Assembly (NCBI GenBank): GCA_037178625.1
Contig: CM074140.1
Coordinates: forward strand, 1 to 64,000
Direction of reading: 5' to 3'
DNA from: Skeletonema tropicum
Lineage: Eukaryota; Bacillariophyta; Thalassiosirophyceae; Thalassiosirales; Thalassiosiraceae
Length of the DNA: 64,000 bases
The position numbers and the translations under genes are program-made. A model generated the notes under the pieces. That model searched no databases and was not told the DNA's origin. It saw only the letters and a list, made by a program, of their open reading frames with translations. Below are positions 63,181 through 64,000 of this stretch, piece by piece (position 1 is the stretch's first letter; each line of letters begins with the position of its first letter).

Positions 63181-64000
63181 TTAATGAGCCGGGTAGTGAT
63201 TTGACATTCTGTTCCAAAGTTTCTTCAAGAACATCCTCTTGGCACCTCTCTTCGTGAGAACTCCGTGTTCTGCAGCTAAATCCTGCAATTCTTCCAACGC
63301 TTCCTTGGTAATAAGTGGGACATGACGGCAAGTAACTATGTGAGACGTCAAGCTATTGAAGAAAGCAGAGTCACTGAGCGACTCCAAATCAAGTGGGAAG
63401 AACAGTCCACTATGCTCTTCCCCCGGATGAGCCTTGGCGCAGTGTTTGCAACAGAGACCTGAAAGAGTGTGCAAGTTATCAGGCTTGATCTTACGTCGTC
63501 TCAGTGCTTTGGTAGATGGTCTACATGGAGCAAACTGATGGTATAGGACGAAGCGGAAGTCGCTAATAGTGGGAAAATCGGATGGATACACAAAGGCTGC
63601 CTGTTCCCGTCGGCAATTGTTAATCACCTGACGGGTCTTTGCCGAGGCAAGATGAGAAAACTTTGATTTCTCTACTCGTTCATCCATCTTGGGAAACAAG
63701 AGGTCCTGCAGTTGTCGATCTTTGAGTGCGGATGGATTCTGTGCAAAGGTCATGATTGCTCGAAGTTTCTCTGAGGGCTTTCCACTTGTATTGGGACGTG
63801 CGCCGAAGAAGAGACCATTGGGTGTCTCTACCATGCCAATCTCACAAGCTGCCTCTGCAAAGTAGGCCTTGATGTACTTTAGTTGGACCTTCCTGGCAGA
63901 TTTGTCCGACACCAACTTTCTGTGCATCATTTTGAGCTCCGTAGGAATGTATTCACAAGCCTCGAAGTGAATTCGTTGATAATTCCTCACAGACTCGAAG
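63181..64000 (-). CDS. Cys/His-rich protein of an expanded diatom family, 3' part (partial)
   Basis: The frame is open to the window edge (FESVRNYQRIHFEACEY), so the N-terminus lies outside. The C-terminal part has a conserved layout: SGLCCKHCAKAHPGEEHSGL, then FPLDLESLSDSAFFNSL, SHIVTCRHVP, AAEHGVLTKRGAKRMFLKKL and WNRM. The Cys-x2-Cys...His...His-x4-Cys arrangement suggests a zinc-binding module. I recall many paralogues with this tail in diatoms, of unknown function. No breaks are seen. Confidence 0.7.
   Translation of the reverse strand, partial: FESVRNYQRIHFEACEYIPTELKMMHRKLVSDKSARKVQLKYIKAYFAEAACEIGMVETPNGLFFGARPNTSGKPSEKLRAIMTFAQNPSALKDRQLQDLLFPKMDERVEKSKFSHLASAKTRQVINNCRREQAAFVYPSDFPTISDFRFVLYHQFAPCRPSTKALRRRKIKPDNLHTLSGLCCKHCAKAHPGEEHSGLFFPLDLESLSDSAFFNSLTSHIVTCRHVPLITKEALEELQDLAAEHGVLTKRGAKRMFLKKLWNRMSNHYPAH

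Overview
The window is eukaryotic nuclear DNA built mostly from transposable-element pieces, satellite arrays and large inverted duplications, with one 500-base assembly gap. A diatom (stramenopile) is the best guess. The evidence is a Copia retrotransposon with the DRGANGG protease and diatom-type (CoDi-like) integrase, short GT-AG introns of 88-300 bases, and gene families such as the Cys-rich protein at the right edge that I associate with diatoms. This is recognition from memory, not a database result.

Layout. 1-841: part of a spliced host-like gene on the minus strand, cut by a DNA transposon. 841-~6710: transposon copy 1, carrying a Ulp1-type cysteine-protease ORF. 6968-20666: a nested palindrome. 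Its outer arms are ~1.68 kb (6968-8651 / 18982-20666) and its inner arms ~0.78 kb (14975-15754 / 17365-18141). It holds a three-exon gene with an MBD-like segment, two genes sharing a new 'SIDWY' domain, C-terminal halves of PIF1-like helicases, and half of an unknown ~1,000-aa ORF. 21306-27503: a Copia element with LTRs whose reverse transcriptase has been deleted. 27502-28388: a second LTR-like segment and gag fragment. 28389-39683: transposon copy 2, with protease, a CACTA/Plavaka-like transposase and a spliced third gene. Its right 2.2 kb is tandemly duplicated and its centre carries a deletion. 39684-46266: a satellite with nested 114-bp and higher-order periods. 46267-46766: Ns. 46767-51400: four-part unknown gene cluster. 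51640-59149: a second nested palindrome around the intact ~1,000-aa ORF, framed by LTR-like repeats and a probable half-tRNA-Asn primer site. 59150-64000: a broken tyrosine-recombinase-like gene, an ordinary zinc-ribbon gene and the 3' part of a Cys-rich family gene.

The most unexpected signals are: a 27-base imperfect palindrome of fixed 9-9-9 design found at least eleven times, in introns, after stop codons and between convergent genes; the unknown ~1,000-aa ORF present once whole and once as two complementary halves that break at the same base; and the inferred internal tRNA-Asn primer site shared by two retroelements. Several long ORFs start only at TTG or GTG, so I state ATG choices where they matter.
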